DNA of 54,149 nt from Acidobacteriota bacterium (lineage in GTDB: Bacteria > Acidobacteriota > Terriglobia > Bryobacterales > Bryobacteraceae). The notes under the pieces are model-generated. The model was not told the origin of the DNA and did no database searches. It saw nothing but the letters and a program-made list of their open reading frames with translations. This document shows, in pieces, positions 34,039-42,919 of this stretch. Positions within the stretch are counted from its first letter, which is position 1. Every line of letters starts with the position of its first letter. The stretch covers positions 1 through 54,149 of the forward strand of contig JANXMS010000055.1 of NCBI GenBank assembly GCA_025354525.1. The letters run 5' to 3'. Position numbers and translations under genes: made by a program.

Positions 34039-35730
34039 ATGTATCAGGTCATCGCGCGCAAGTACCGGCCCCAGTCATTCGCCGAACTGGTGAGTCAAGA
34101 GCACGTAAAAACGACGCTCGACAATGCGATCAACCAGCGGCGAATCGCGCACGGGTACATATTCAGCGGTCAACGCGGGACGGGCAAGACGAGCGTCGCG
34201 CGCATTATGGCGCGATGTTTGAACTGCTTGGAGGGCCCCACCTCGACGCCTTGCAACGTGTGTGCGAGTTGCAAAGAGATTACGAGCGGCGGCGCGGTGG
34301 ACGTGATTGAGATTGACGCGGCATCCAACCGCGGCATCAACGAAATGCGCGAATTGCGCGAGAGCGTGCGATATCGCCCGGCGCGGGATCGGTACAAAGT
34401 CTTCATCGTCGACGAGGCGCACCAGATTACCAACGAAGCGTTCAACGCTTTGCTGAAGACGCTGGAAGAGCCGCCGGAGTGGGTGGTGTTTATCCTGTGC
34501 ACGACCGAGTCGCATAAGATTCCGACGACGATCGCATCGCGCTGCCAGCAGTTTTCGTTTCGTAGCGTGGATTTCGACGAGCTGTTGAAACGCATGGAAT
34601 GGATCTGCGTGCAGGAAGGGATTACGGCGGATGCGGAAGCGTTGGCTGTGATTGCGCATGTCGGCGAAGGGAGCGTTCGGGATTCGCTTTCCGCGCTCGA
34701 CCAAGCGATTGCCTGCTGTGGTTCGACGCTGCACGCGCCCGAAGTGCGCGCGCTGCTGGGGATGTTTTCGCAGGACGCGATGAACCAAGTGACGACCGCA
34801 CTGCTGGCCAGTGATTCGGCACGGATGCTGGATATTGTGGACGAGTTGGAGCGCAAGGGCGCAAACTTACAGCACTTTTGTCGGGAGCTGGCGCGGCATA
34901 TTCGGAACTTGTTGGTGGCGAAAATTTCGGGTGAAGAGACGCGGCTAATTGCGGCTTCGCCGAATGAAAAGAAGAGCATGGCGGCGGTGGCGGCCCAGTT
35001 CAGCGAGATGGACTTGACGCGGTATTTGCAGGTGACGCTGGACGTGTTCAAGGATTTGCAGTACTCGCTGCAACCTCGGTTGCACTTGGAGATCGGGCTG
35101 CTGAAGTTGGTCCACGCGGCGAAGCTAACGTCGATTGAAGAGGCGATAGCGAAGTTGGGTCCGGGTTCGGGTCCGTCGCCTTCAGCGTCGAAGCCGCCGC
35201 AGTCGCGGCCGTCTCCGAGTGGAGCGAGTTTTGCGGCACCCCGTGTTTTTGACGATCCGTTAGCCGAACTCGCTGCGATGCCGCCGTGGCAAGCGACTGT
35301 GAAGGCGACGGCAGGCAATGCGTTTGTGGACGCGCCACCGCCGAAGCCAGCCGTCAAAAAGACTGACGGCGATCTGCGCTCCCGTCTTTACGCCGCAGCG
35401 CTCGAGCTGGGCCTGAAGTTTACAGCCGACGGTTTTGAAGCGGCCGAGATCTCTGAGAGCAACGGGGTGATTGAGATCGTGGCGCCGGAAGAGTGCGAGT
35501 TCACGATGAAAGAGCAGGACGTGAACCGCGTCGTCGCGGCCATGGGCATGACCGGCGTGCGGGTTAAAGTGCGCTTCTCTGCCTCGGTCGTTTCGGGCCC
35601 ACCGCCGGCCGCCAAGCTTGCCGCGAGCGACGATGCGACAGGGCGGGCTTTAGCCAATCCGACCGTAAAACGATTCCAGGAGACGTTTCCGGACAGTCTA
35701 GTCCGCAGCGTCCGTAATTTGAAGGAGTAA
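34039..35730 (+). CDS. dnaX: DNA polymerase III subunit gamma/tau
   Basis: 563 residues. AAA+ clamp-loader ATPase: Walker A GQRGTGKT (44-51), zinc-binding cysteines at C60, C72, C75 and C78, Walker B FIVDEAHQ (122-129), and sensor/SRC motif TIASRCQQFSFR. Domain III is followed from ~residue 375 by a Pro/Ser-rich linker and a C-terminal domain that is short for a tau protein. It loads the beta clamp and organises the replisome. First of the dnaX-ybaB-recR operon, 4 bp before ybaB. Confidence 0.96.
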   Translation: MYQVIARKYRPQSFAELVSQEHVKTTLDNAINQRRIAHGYIFSGQRGTGKTSVARIMARCLNCLEGPTSTPCNVCASCKEITSGGAVDVIEIDAASNRGINEMRELRESVRYRPARDRYKVFIVDEAHQITNEAFNALLKTLEEPPEWVVFILCTTESHKIPTTIASRCQQFSFRSVDFDELLKRMEWICVQEGITADAEALAVIAHVGEGSVRDSLSALDQAIACCGSTLHAPEVRALLGMFSQDAMNQVTTALLASDSARMLDIVDELERKGANLQHFCRELARHIRNLLVAKISGEETRLIAASPNEKKSMAAVAAQFSEMDLTRYLQVTLDVFKDLQYSLQPRLHLEIGLLKLVHAAKLTSIEEAIAKLGPGSGPSPSASKPPQSRPSPSGASFAAPRVFDDPLAELAAMPPWQATVKATAGNAFVDAPPPKPAVKKTDGDLRSRLYAAALELGLKFTADGFEAAEISESNGVIEIVAPEECEFTMKEQDVNRVVAAMGMTGVRVKVRFSASVVSGPPPAAKLAASDDATGRALANPTVKRFQETFPDSLVRSVRNLKE

Positions 35731-35734
35731 GGAA

Positions 35735-36043
35735 ATGAAACTTCCCGGTAACATGCAGGGCATGATGGAGCAGGCCAAGAAGATGCAGGCCAAGCTGCAG
35801 GAAGATATCGCCGCGATCCGCGTAGAAGCTTCGGCCGGCGGCGGCACGGTAACCGTCCAGATGGACGGCCAGAAACGCTGCTTAGGCGTGAAGATCGACC
35901 CCGAAGTGGCCGGCGACACCGAGATGTTGCAAGATCTGGTGTTGGCTGCGTTCAACGAAGCGCATAAGAAAGTGGAAGACGAAAGCAGTAAGAAGATGGG
36001 CGGCATGCTAGGTGGGCTTGGCCTGCCTCCAGGGATGTTCTAA
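35735..36043 (+). CDS. YbaB/EbfC family nucleoid-associated protein
   Basis: 102 residues. MEQAKKMQAKLQEDIAAIRVEASAGGGTVTVQMDG is the family signature. It forms small dimers that bind DNA and may influence nucleoid structure or RecR-linked repair. AAGGA precedes the ATG. It lies between dnaX and recR with gaps of 4 and 6 bp, the standard arrangement. The Gly/Met-rich tail (KKMGGMLGGLGLPPGMF) is typical. Confidence 0.95.
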   Translation: MKLPGNMQGMMEQAKKMQAKLQEDIAAIRVEASAGGGTVTVQMDGQKRCLGVKIDPEVAGDTEMLQDLVLAAFNEAHKKVEDESSKKMGGMLGGLGLPPGMF

Positions 36044-36049
36044 ACTCCA

Positions 36050-36649
36050 ATGCCGGATCTGGCCGAACCGCTCGCCCGGATGGTGGAGGAGTTCCGGCGT
36101 TTGCCGGGAGTAGGGGCGAAGTCTGCCCAACGAATGGCATTCTACGTTTTGCGGGCGTCGGTCGATGACGCCCATCGCTTGGCGCAGGCCATCATCGACG
36201 TGAAAGAGAAGCTGGGATTGTGCCGGGTTTGCAACAACATCAGCGATAGCGAATTGTGCCCATTCTGCACGAACCCGTCGCGAGATCAAAGTGTGATCTG
36301 CGTCGTCGAAGAAGCACCCAACATTTTGCCGATCGAAGTAACCCGTTCGTTCGGGGGGCTGTATCACGTCCTGCATGGCTCGATTTCTCCGCTGCGTGGT
36401 ATTGGCCCGGAGCAGTTAAAAATTAAGAGCTTGCTGGAAAGGCTGCAGGATGAAACGGTGACGGAGATCATCCTGGCCACGAACCCGACCGTCGAGGGCG
36501 AAGCGACAGCGGCCTATTTGGCCCGGCTGTTGAAGCCGCTCGGCATCAAGGTAATGCGGATCGCCATGGGGATTCCCGTGGGCAGTGACTTGGAATATGC
36601 CGATGAAGTCAGCATGTCCAAGAGCATGGAAAATCGCCGGGAGATGTAG
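36050..36649 (+). CDS. recR: Recombination protein RecR
   Basis: 199 residues, normal length. N-terminal helix-hairpin-helix ([15 protein letters not shown]), a Cys4 zinc finger ([16 protein letters not shown], residues ~58-73) and a Toprim domain ([15 protein letters not shown] ... [16 protein letters not shown]). It works with RecO and RecF to load RecA at gaps. The C-terminal [17 protein letters not shown] walls the Walker-B-like motif of the family. Ends 3 bp from the convergent mtaB stop. Confidence 0.97.
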   Translation: MPDLAEPLARMVEEFRRLPGVGAKSAQRMAFYVLRASVDDAHRLAQAIIDVKEKLGLCRVCNNISDSELCPFCTNPSRDQSVICVVEEAPNILPIEVTRSFGGLYHVLHGSISPLRGIGPEQLKIKSLLERLQDETVTEIILATNPTVEGEATAAYLARLLKPLGIKVMRIAMGIPVGSDLEYADEVSMSKSMENRREM

Positions 36650-36652
36650 CGG

Positions 36653-37948
36653 CTAGAGAACGCGGAGCGGATCGAACTCTCGCAGGCCACCGTCGGTGAG
36701 GGTGCCGATGGGGACGTCGAGCAGCAGGTTGTCCGTCGCCGGGCGGAGCAGTTCGACCTTTAAGTAGTTGCTGGATAGTGCCATGTTGCCTTGGCCGAGG
36801 GTGACCACCGACAGAGGCTGGCCGATGAAGCCGCGGCGGAAGGCGAGATGCTTGCGGTCAGCCAGTTCCCGGAGTTCGCGATTGCGCTGCTTGCGGACGG
36901 GCATTGGAACTTGGTCCGGGGAGTCAGCAGCCGGGGTGCCGGGGCGGGCCGAGTACGTGAAAACGTGCAGGTAGGTAAACGGTAGTTCGTCAATGAAACG
37001 GAACGTTTCGGCGAATTCGGCTTCGGTTTCACCGGGGAAGCCGACCATGACGTCGGCGCCGATCGCGGCGTCTGGCATCAACATGCGGGCCTTGGTGACT
37101 CGGTCGGCGTAGTGGCGCGGGCGGTACTTGCGATGCATGCGGCGGAGCACGGTGTCGGAGCCGGATTGGAGCGGTGCGTGGACGTGGCGGGCGATGCGAG
37201 GGGACCCCGCCATCAGCCCGAGCAGGTCGTCGGAAAAGTCCATCGGCTCAACCGAAGAGAGGCGGATTCGTTCGATCGACGTTTCGTCAAGAAGGCGGCG
37301 GACGAGGCCGGCGAGGCGAAGGGTCTGGCCCGGTTCCCTGCCCCAGCGGCCGAGGTTGATGCCACTGAGAACGACCTCGCGATAGTTCTGGCTAAGATGG
37401 CGAACCTGGTCGATGACTTGGTCGGCGGGCATTGAGCGGCTGCGGCCGCGAACGAAAGGGATGATGCAGAACGAACAACGGTTGTTGCAGCCGTCTTGGA
37501 TTTTCAGGTTCGGGCGGGCGCGGTCTCCGGCGGCGTCTTCAATGGGCGCAGACAGAAAATCGTGCTGGGCGAAGATGTCGCCGACGTGGATTTGGCCGTG
37601 AAACGGGGTGAGCGTTTCGGCGACGATATCAGGGATTTGGGTCTTATGCGAATTGCCGACGACCCAGGTTACGCCGGGCAAAGCGGCTAGTTCTTCGGGC
37701 GCACGCTGCGCGTAGCAGCCGGTGAGCAGGATCTGCGCAGCGGGGTTGTCCCGATGCACCCTGCGAACCATAGAGCGGACGTCGGCGTCGGCGTTGGCGG
37801 TGACGGTGCAGGTGTTGAGTACGACGAGGTCCGCCGAACTTGCTGCGGAGACGCCAGAGAGCCCGCGCTGTTCGAGCATCGACTCGAGGGCGGCGCCGTC
37901 GGCTTGCGTGGCGCGGCATCCGAAATTGTGAACGAAAAACTTCTGCAA
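36653..37948 (-). CDS. mtaB: tRNA t6A37 methylthiotransferase MtaB
   Basis: 431 residues from a TTG at 37948, 4 bp after the upstream stop. The frame is open to 38014, but the extra 22 residues overlap the MFS gene and precede the natural start (KFFVHNFGCRATQADG). The N-terminal methylthiotransferase domain has cysteines in FGCR, LNTCTVT and LTGCYAQ for one cluster. The radical SAM motif is CNNRCSFCIIPFVRGRSRS for the second [4Fe-4S]. The TRAM domain is C-terminal. It converts t6A to ms2t6A in tRNA. The 'RSMPADQVIDQVRHL' context fits MtaB better than MiaB or RimO. Last gene of a five-gene minus-strand run. Confidence 0.9.
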   Translation of the reverse strand: MQKFFVHNFGCRATQADGAALESMLEQRGLSGVSAASSADLVVLNTCTVTANADADVRSMVRRVHRDNPAAQILLTGCYAQRAPEELAALPGVTWVVGNSHKTQIPDIVAETLTPFHGQIHVGDIFAQHDFLSAPIEDAAGDRARPNLKIQDGCNNRCSFCIIPFVRGRSRSMPADQVIDQVRHLSQNYREVVLSGINLGRWGREPGQTLRLAGLVRRLLDETSIERIRLSSVEPMDFSDDLLGLMAGSPRIARHVHAPLQSGSDTVLRRMHRKYRPRHYADRVTKARMLMPDAAIGADVMVGFPGETEAEFAETFRFIDELPFTYLHVFTYSARPGTPAADSPDQVPMPVRKQRNRELRELADRKHLAFRRGFIGQPLSVVTLGQGNMALSSNYLKVELLRPATDNLLLDVPIGTLTDGGLREFDPLRVL

Positions 37949-37952
37949 ACCT

Positions 37953-39275
37953 CTATTCTGGCAGTTTTTCTGCCGGTTCTGGTAGGAAGAAGCTGCCGGT
38001 GACGCCGATGGCATAAACCAGCGCGGCGACGCATCCGGCGGCGACGGCCAGCTTGGCGGCTGGGGAGGTGCCGGGGGTGTAGTTTGCCAAGGTGGTCGTG
38101 AGCAGCGCGGCGGAGGTGCCGATCATTCGCCCTCCGATGTTGGCGGCGAAGCTTTCGCCGGTGCCGCGCAGATGGGTGGGGTACATGCGGGGCAGGTAGT
38201 TGCCCCAGAAGCTGAACTGAGCGACGGTCAACAGGCCGGCGGCGAAGACGCCCCATTTAAGCACGTCCACCGATAAGTTCATCGAGTTGAAGAACACGAG
38301 CGGCACAAGGAATAGGCCAGGAATTTGGAACACGCGCAGGAGCTTCACGCGGCTGACGATGCGGATGGCGAGGAAGGCCAGCAGCACGCGTCCAACGAGG
38401 CCGCCGATCTCCTGATAGAACTGGAAGCTGGAGACAACTTTCTGTTGTAACGGCCGGGCGAGCGGGAGAACCTCAGCCAAGCCCGGGACGATCCGCGGGA
38501 GGTGTTGAATGGCACCAAACGCGGCACCGTAACTGGCGGCGTACATGATCATCGTGACCCAGGTGGTGCGGCTATACCGCGGCGTAAACAGTTCCGCAAA
38601 GCTGGGGCGGCGCAGCGTGCCGGCGGCCTTCATTTTCGCCCAGAGCGGGGATTCAGGCAAGAACGGACGAATGATCATCAGCGGAATCGCGGGAAGAACC
38701 CCGGAGATCAGCGTATAGCGCCACGCTTCGTGGCCTCCGTGAATTTCGGGCAGCCTGGGGGCCCAAGTCACGGCGAGGTAGTAGGCACCGGTGACGAGCA
38801 GACCGCCGATGGAGGAGAAGGCTTGGGTATAGCCGAGAACGTTTTCACGCTGTTTGGCATCGGGGAAAAGCTCGGCAAGCCAAGCGACGGCGGCGACGAA
38901 TTCAACGCAAACCCCGATGAAAGTGGTGCAACGGAAGAAGAGGAGTTGTTCGAGCGACGTAGCAAATCCGGCGGCTAGTGCGGAGACGGCGTAGATTAGT
39001 ATGCTCCAAACGAGCACGGACCGGCGGCCCCAAAGGTCGGTGAGATAGCCGCCGACCATGCCGAAGATTCCGCCGGCGAAGGCGGGGACAAAGAAGAGAA
39101 GTCCGGTCCAGCTATTGAACTCAGGGGTGCCCGGTTTTAAGTGGCCGAGTTCGGCCAGCGCCGGTCCAGCGATCAACGGAAGAACGAGCAGTTCGTAGAT
39201 ATCGAAGGCAAAGCCTAAGGCGGCCACGGCACAGATCAACCACTGCATTGGCGTGAGCTTGCTGGATGAGGGCAT
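37953..39275 (-). CDS. MFS transporter (sugar/metabolite:H+ symporter type)
   Basis: 440 residues, 12 predicted membrane segments. GFAFDIYELLVLPLIAGPAL at TM1 and GYLTDLWGRRSVLVWSILIY in loop 2-3 (the DxxGRR signature). A second FRCTTFIGVCVEF stretch and WLAELFPDAKQRENVLG match the metabolite:H+ symporter group. The substrate is not predictable. Lies 7 bp downstream of the SSS symporter gene and 4 bp upstream of mtaB, so it is probably cotranscribed with both. Confidence 0.85.
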   Translation of the reverse strand: MPSSSKLTPMQWLICAVAALGFAFDIYELLVLPLIAGPALAELGHLKPGTPEFNSWTGLLFFVPAFAGGIFGMVGGYLTDLWGRRSVLVWSILIYAVSALAAGFATSLEQLLFFRCTTFIGVCVEFVAAVAWLAELFPDAKQRENVLGYTQAFSSIGGLLVTGAYYLAVTWAPRLPEIHGGHEAWRYTLISGVLPAIPLMIIRPFLPESPLWAKMKAAGTLRRPSFAELFTPRYSRTTWVTMIMYAASYGAAFGAIQHLPRIVPGLAEVLPLARPLQQKVVSSFQFYQEIGGLVGRVLLAFLAIRIVSRVKLLRVFQIPGLFLVPLVFFNSMNLSVDVLKWGVFAAGLLTVAQFSFWGNYLPRMYPTHLRGTGESFAANIGGRMIGTSAALLTTTLANYTPGTSPAAKLAVAAGCVAALVYAIGVTGSFFLPEPAEKLPE

Positions 39276-39282
39276 CGGGTTA

Positions 39283-40785
39283 TTATACAGATGCGGAAGG
39301 AAAGTATCGATGAATTGTCGCGGCCGAGGGTTTCGGCGTCAAGAGCGACACGCCCCAGACGAGGGCGGCGGAGATCAACGTCATGGGCACAACAGGCGCG
39401 AAACCGGCCACCGTGAAGCCGCGAGGTAGGAAATAGAGCGCGACGGTAGAGGCGGAGATGAACAGCGTTGCGGCCAAGGCACCCCACTTGGTGGAACCGC
39501 GCCAGCAGAGCGCCGCGACAAACAGCGGCGACATGGCGGCGTAGCCAGCGAAGGCGTATTGGACGGCGAGATCGAAGATGGCGACCTTGGCATTGAGGGC
39601 CGTGAAATAGGCGAAGGCGGTGACGAGGACAACGAACAGTCGGCCGGTAAAGATTTGGGCGTGTTCGCCGAAGCGCGCCTTGCCGCCGTAGAAGGCGAAG
39701 ATGTCTTCGGTGAACATCGTCGACAGAGCCAGGATCTGCGAATCGCTGGCCATGACGGCGGCCATGATACCGGCCCCGAGAAGTCCGGCGATCCAGCCAG
39801 GGGCGTAGCGATTGAGCAGTTGCAGCATGACGTCGTCACCAGGAACGGGGCGACCCGTGGCGGCGCGGGCTTCGATTTTGGCTTCGATCGCGGGGATATC
39901 GGTGGCTTGGTTGGCGGCGACGCCTAGATAGACGCAGGGCAGCCAGATGAGCAGGATGCAAATGGGATAGAAGATCACCGTGCGCTTGAACTGAGTCACC
40001 TTGCGGGCGGTAAGGCAGAAGATCGCGATGTGGGGAAACGCGATGGCGGAGAGCGGGTTAAAAGTGTAGCTGAAAAACGCCGTGAGGGAGAACTTTTCGC
40101 GGGTCAGCAGGCTCGCCGTGGCGGGGTTGTTCAGCAAGCGTTCGGTGACGCTCGTGAAGCCGCCCATGCCTTGACCGATCAGCATTACGGCGATGGCACC
40201 GAAGCCGAGGAACAGGACCGTTTGAAACGTATTGACCCAGGCGGTGCCGCGCATACCGCCGAAGAAGACGTAGCTCATCACGACCAAAGCGACGAGAAGG
40301 CCGCCTAGCCAGAACGGGATAAAGCCGCCGCTGATCACACTCAGTGTGGTGCCGCCGCCCATGACGCCGATGATGATGTAGGGGATTAGCAGCGCGGCCT
40401 GCAGAAAGAAAATCAGTGTGCCGATATGCCCGCATTCCCAGCGATCGCGAAAGATCTGCACGGGAGTAATCAGCCCGAAACGTTTACCGACCGACCAAAG
40501 CCGGGTGCCGAGGAACAGCAGGCAGACCGGGACAACGAGCGCCGAAATGGAGGCCATTAGGCCGTAGGTAACGATGCCGAAATTGAAGGCGTGGCCGCTC
40601 GAACCGAGGATCGCAAAGGCCGTCATGTGCGTGCCGAACAGGCTGAGGAGGAATACCCAGGGCCCTAGCGAACGCCCCGCGAGGAAGAAGTCTTCGGCCG
40701 CCGTGCCGCCTGATCGGCGAAAGGCGAAAATGCCGATGTAGAGAACGATCGCTAGATAGGCGAGGACAAAGAGGGCTGGGATCAT
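39283..40785 (-). CDS. Sodium:solute symporter (SSS family)
   Basis: 500 residues, about 13 membrane segments. [20 protein letters not shown] (TM2 region), [19 protein letters not shown] and [16 protein letters not shown] are typical SSS motifs, with the conserved Na+-site Ser region in the last. Solutes range from proline and pantothenate to monocarboxylates. It overlaps by 4 bp (ATGA) with a DUF3311 protein gene upstream, an arrangement seen repeatedly for this transporter subtype. Substrate unknown. Confidence 0.9.
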   Translation of the reverse strand: MIPALFVLAYLAIVLYIGIFAFRRSGGTAAEDFFLAGRSLGPWVFLLSLFGTHMTAFAILGSSGHAFNFGIVTYGLMASISALVVPVCLLFLGTRLWSVGKRFGLITPVQIFRDRWECGHIGTLIFFLQAALLIPYIIIGVMGGGTTLSVISGGFIPFWLGGLLVALVVMSYVFFGGMRGTAWVNTFQTVLFLGFGAIAVMLIGQGMGGFTSVTERLLNNPATASLLTREKFSLTAFFSYTFNPLSAIAFPHIAIFCLTARKVTQFKRTVIFYPICILLIWLPCVYLGVAANQATDIPAIEAKIEARAATGRPVPGDDVMLQLLNRYAPGWIAGLLGAGIMAAVMASDSQILALSTMFTEDIFAFYGGKARFGEHAQIFTGRLFVVLVTAFAYFTALNAKVAIFDLAVQYAFAGYAAMSPLFVAALCWRGSTKWGALAATLFISASTVALYFLPRGFTVAGFAPVVPMTLISAALVWGVSLLTPKPSAATIHRYFPSASV

Positions 40786-40988
40786 TCGTGTTGCTCAAGG
40801 TCGGCGGGCCAACACCAGCGCACAAGGCCAGCCATGAGCAGGGCGGCAGCCAAGGTGAACAAGGCGTGATACCAAAGGCCGACGGGTAGGAAGCCGAAGG
40901 CCAACGGGGCGGCTGTCGTCCAGTTCCACCAGTCCTGGTGGAGGAGCAAAAGAGCGCCAATTGCGAGCGAAGCCAGAATTTTTTTCAT
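40782..40988 (-). CDS. DUF3311-like small membrane protein
   Basis: 68 residues with two hydrophobic segments and the [19 protein letters not shown] motif of DUF3311. Such proteins are encoded just before SSS symporters and are presumed accessory subunits, as assumed for B. subtilis YhjC. ATGA overlaps on both sides (with the PQQ propeller gene upstream and the symporter downstream) show a tightly coupled operon. Confidence 0.8.
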   Translation of the reverse strand: MKKILASLAIGALLLLHQDWWNWTTAAPLAFGFLPVGLWYHALFTLAAALLMAGLVRWCWPADLEQHE

Positions 40989-42247
40989 TGCGCGGCGATG
41001 GCGAAAAGATGGTTCTTACCGCGGAGGAACAACATGCCGTTCGACAGGGCCGGGGAGGACAGCACGGGCTCGCCGATCGAGTTTGAATGGAGCACGGCGT
41101 GCTCGGGTCCGGCTTTGATCACGAAAGAATCTCCATCTTCACTGGTGATTAGAATCTTTCCATCATACGCAACTGGAGAGCCAGCGAAGGTGGCGGGTAC
41201 CGGCGGGCGCTTGCCTTCGTACTTCACCTCGCCGGTCTTGGAATCGATGCAGGTCAGGAGGCCTTTGTCGGTGATCAGATAGACGTAGGCACCGTAGAAG
41301 ATGGGGGACGGGACGTAGGCGGTGCCCTTGGCGTAGCTCCAAAGGGCCTTGCCGCCCGGCCCGAAGGCAGACGCGAATTTCTCGGGATAGCCGGCCGAAA
41401 CGACAACGACACCGTCGCCGCTGACCGGGCTTGGCACCGAGTTGCCCTTGACCCCGGGTGCCTCCCAAAGCTGTTTGCCGGTCTTGGGATCGTAGGCGAT
41501 CACCTTTTCGGTGGCTGCCGTCACTAGCGCTCCGTCAAAGAACAGCGGGGTTGACCATGTGAGGTTCACGGGCCGCTCGACGCGCCATTGCGTTTTACCG
41601 GTTTTCTTGTCGAGGGCGACTAGATATGACTTTTTCTCTTCCCCGTTGTCGCATTGCAAAAAGATGCGGTCCGCGTCCATGACGGGCGAGGTGCCGGGGC
41701 CCAGGCCGATGGTCTTGATCGAGCCGGGATCGAACTTCCAGAGCAGCTTGCCGTCGAAATCGAACGCGTAGAGCCCCTCCGAACCGAAGTAGGCGTACAC
41801 GTTTCTGCCATCGGTCAAGGGCGTCGGAGCGGCGTAGCTGCCGGCCTTGTGGCGATTGTCGAAGACCTTGCCCGAGTAGGCCGTCTTTTGCCAGAGAATG
41901 CGGCCCGTCTTGCGATCGAGCGATAGGATCGCCAATTGATGGGACCGGTCTGCACCTTGGCTATCGGGATGAAGGAACGGCTCCCCGCGCAAAAAATGGA
42001 TTGGCGCTTTGGCTCCGGGGATTACTTCACCGTCGAGTTCAGCGGTCAGGAAAATACGGTCGCCCCAGACGATCGGCGAACTTCGGCCACGACCCGGCAG
42101 CGGCGTCTTCCAAGCGATGTTCTGCGTCGGTGACCAGCTATTAGGAATGCCGGTCTCGGTGGAGATGCCGTTGGCTGTTGGCCCGCGCCAACCCGGCCAA
42201 TTGTCGGCCCATAGTGTCAGAGCGACAAATCCCAGAAGCAAGCGCAT
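40985..42247 (-). CDS. Exported PQQ-like beta-propeller protein (WRGP type, 1)
   Basis: 420 residues with a signal peptide (MRLLLGFVALTLWA) and the DNWPGWRGPTANGIS start typical of this Acidobacteria/Planctomycetes family. Repeats of PQQ-like blades: DRKTGRILWQKTAY, DFDGKLLWKFD, DKKTGKTQWRVE, DPKTGKQLWEA and DSKTGEVKYEG. The fold is an eight-bladed propeller like BamB or quinoprotein dehydrogenases, but I see no dehydrogenase catalytic motif, so it may be a binding or scaffold protein. First gene of the DUF3311/SSS/MFS/mtaB run. A paralogue lies at 46513-47760. Confidence 0.85.
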   Translation of the reverse strand: MRLLLGFVALTLWADNWPGWRGPTANGISTETGIPNSWSPTQNIAWKTPLPGRGRSSPIVWGDRIFLTAELDGEVIPGAKAPIHFLRGEPFLHPDSQGADRSHQLAILSLDRKTGRILWQKTAYSGKVFDNRHKAGSYAAPTPLTDGRNVYAYFGSEGLYAFDFDGKLLWKFDPGSIKTIGLGPGTSPVMDADRIFLQCDNGEEKKSYLVALDKKTGKTQWRVERPVNLTWSTPLFFDGALVTAATEKVIAYDPKTGKQLWEAPGVKGNSVPSPVSGDGVVVVSAGYPEKFASAFGPGGKALWSYAKGTAYVPSPIFYGAYVYLITDKGLLTCIDSKTGEVKYEGKRPPVPATFAGSPVAYDGKILITSEDGDSFVIKAGPEHAVLHSNSIGEPVLSSPALSNGMLFLRGKNHLFAIAAQ

Positions 42248-42335
42248 AGCGATAGTTTAGCTGGATTCGGCTGGTCGTCATTTGGGGGCGAGGGGGATGC
42301 AGCCGAACGGCGAATCCAATAGAATGCGTGGCACG

Positions 42336-42869
42336 ATGAAACAAACCCTCTTTGTTCTGTTGGCCGCTCTGGCCGTTTTTGTTTGGCAAGGCACGTCCTG
42401 GGTGGCGCTGCCGTTCCATAATGCGGCGTTGCATTCGGTGAAGGACGAAGGCGCCGTTGCCGCCGTGCTCCGGGCGAATCTGCCAGAAGATGGCATGTAT
42501 ACGCTACCCGGCAACTCCGGCGATCAAAAGGCTGTGGCGGAGAAGTACGCCGCCGGGCCCGTGGCGATCATCGGCTACAAAGCGGTCGGCGGGCAGATGA
42601 TGTCGCCCGACATGTTCGTTCGGGGCGTGCTTATCGACCTCGTCGTCGCCGCTATCATCGCTTACTTGATGGGCATGGGGCAGTTGCGGGGTTACCTTTC
42701 GCGTTTCGTCTTCGTCTCCCTTATTGGCTTGGCGTTGGGGCTGTTCACGAACCTGAACAACTGGAATTGGATGAGCCAATCGCTGCACTACACGGTCGTC
42801 GATGTGATCGATACCTGGGTCGCATGGACCCTGGGGGGAGCGGTGCTGGCCAGATATTCTGGAAAGTAA
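42336..42869 (+). CDS. Hypothetical inner-membrane protein
   Basis: 177 residues from the ATG at 42336. An ATG at 42324 would add four residues and cannot be excluded. It has one N-terminal hydrophobic segment (TLFVLLAALAVFVWQG), a ~70-residue outside loop and three C-terminal segments (FVRGVLIDLVVAAIIAYLMG, FVFVSLIGLALGLFT, VIDTWVAWTLGGAVLA). I do not recognise the family. Its 3' end overlaps the upstream extension of the TonB-like receptor frame, but not the chosen start of that gene 51 bp on. Confidence 0.6.
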   Translation: MKQTLFVLLAALAVFVWQGTSWVALPFHNAALHSVKDEGAVAAVLRANLPEDGMYTLPGNSGDQKAVAEKYAAGPVAIIGYKAVGGQMMSPDMFVRGVLIDLVVAAIIAYLMGMGQLRGYLSRFVFVSLIGLALGLFTNLNNWNWMSQSLHYTVVDVIDTWVAWTLGGAVLARYSGK

Positions 42870-42919
42870 GGGAAGAGCCCGGTCAATTTGTTACCCTGGA
42901 AGGAAGACGAGGTGAAGTT

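Noticed and set aside
35350-35365. Possible dnaX -1 slippery site (C AAA AAG)
   Set aside because: The first base breaks the A AAA AAG heptamer and I see no clear downstream hairpin; the full-length frame suffices.
37949-38014. Longer MtaB start at 38014
   Set aside because: The extra 22 residues overlap the MFS gene and the methylthiotransferase domain starts right after the TTG at 37948.
42767-42919. Longer start of the second TonB-like receptor
   Set aside because: It overlaps the preceding membrane-protein gene and would place 51 non-signal residues before a clear signal peptide.
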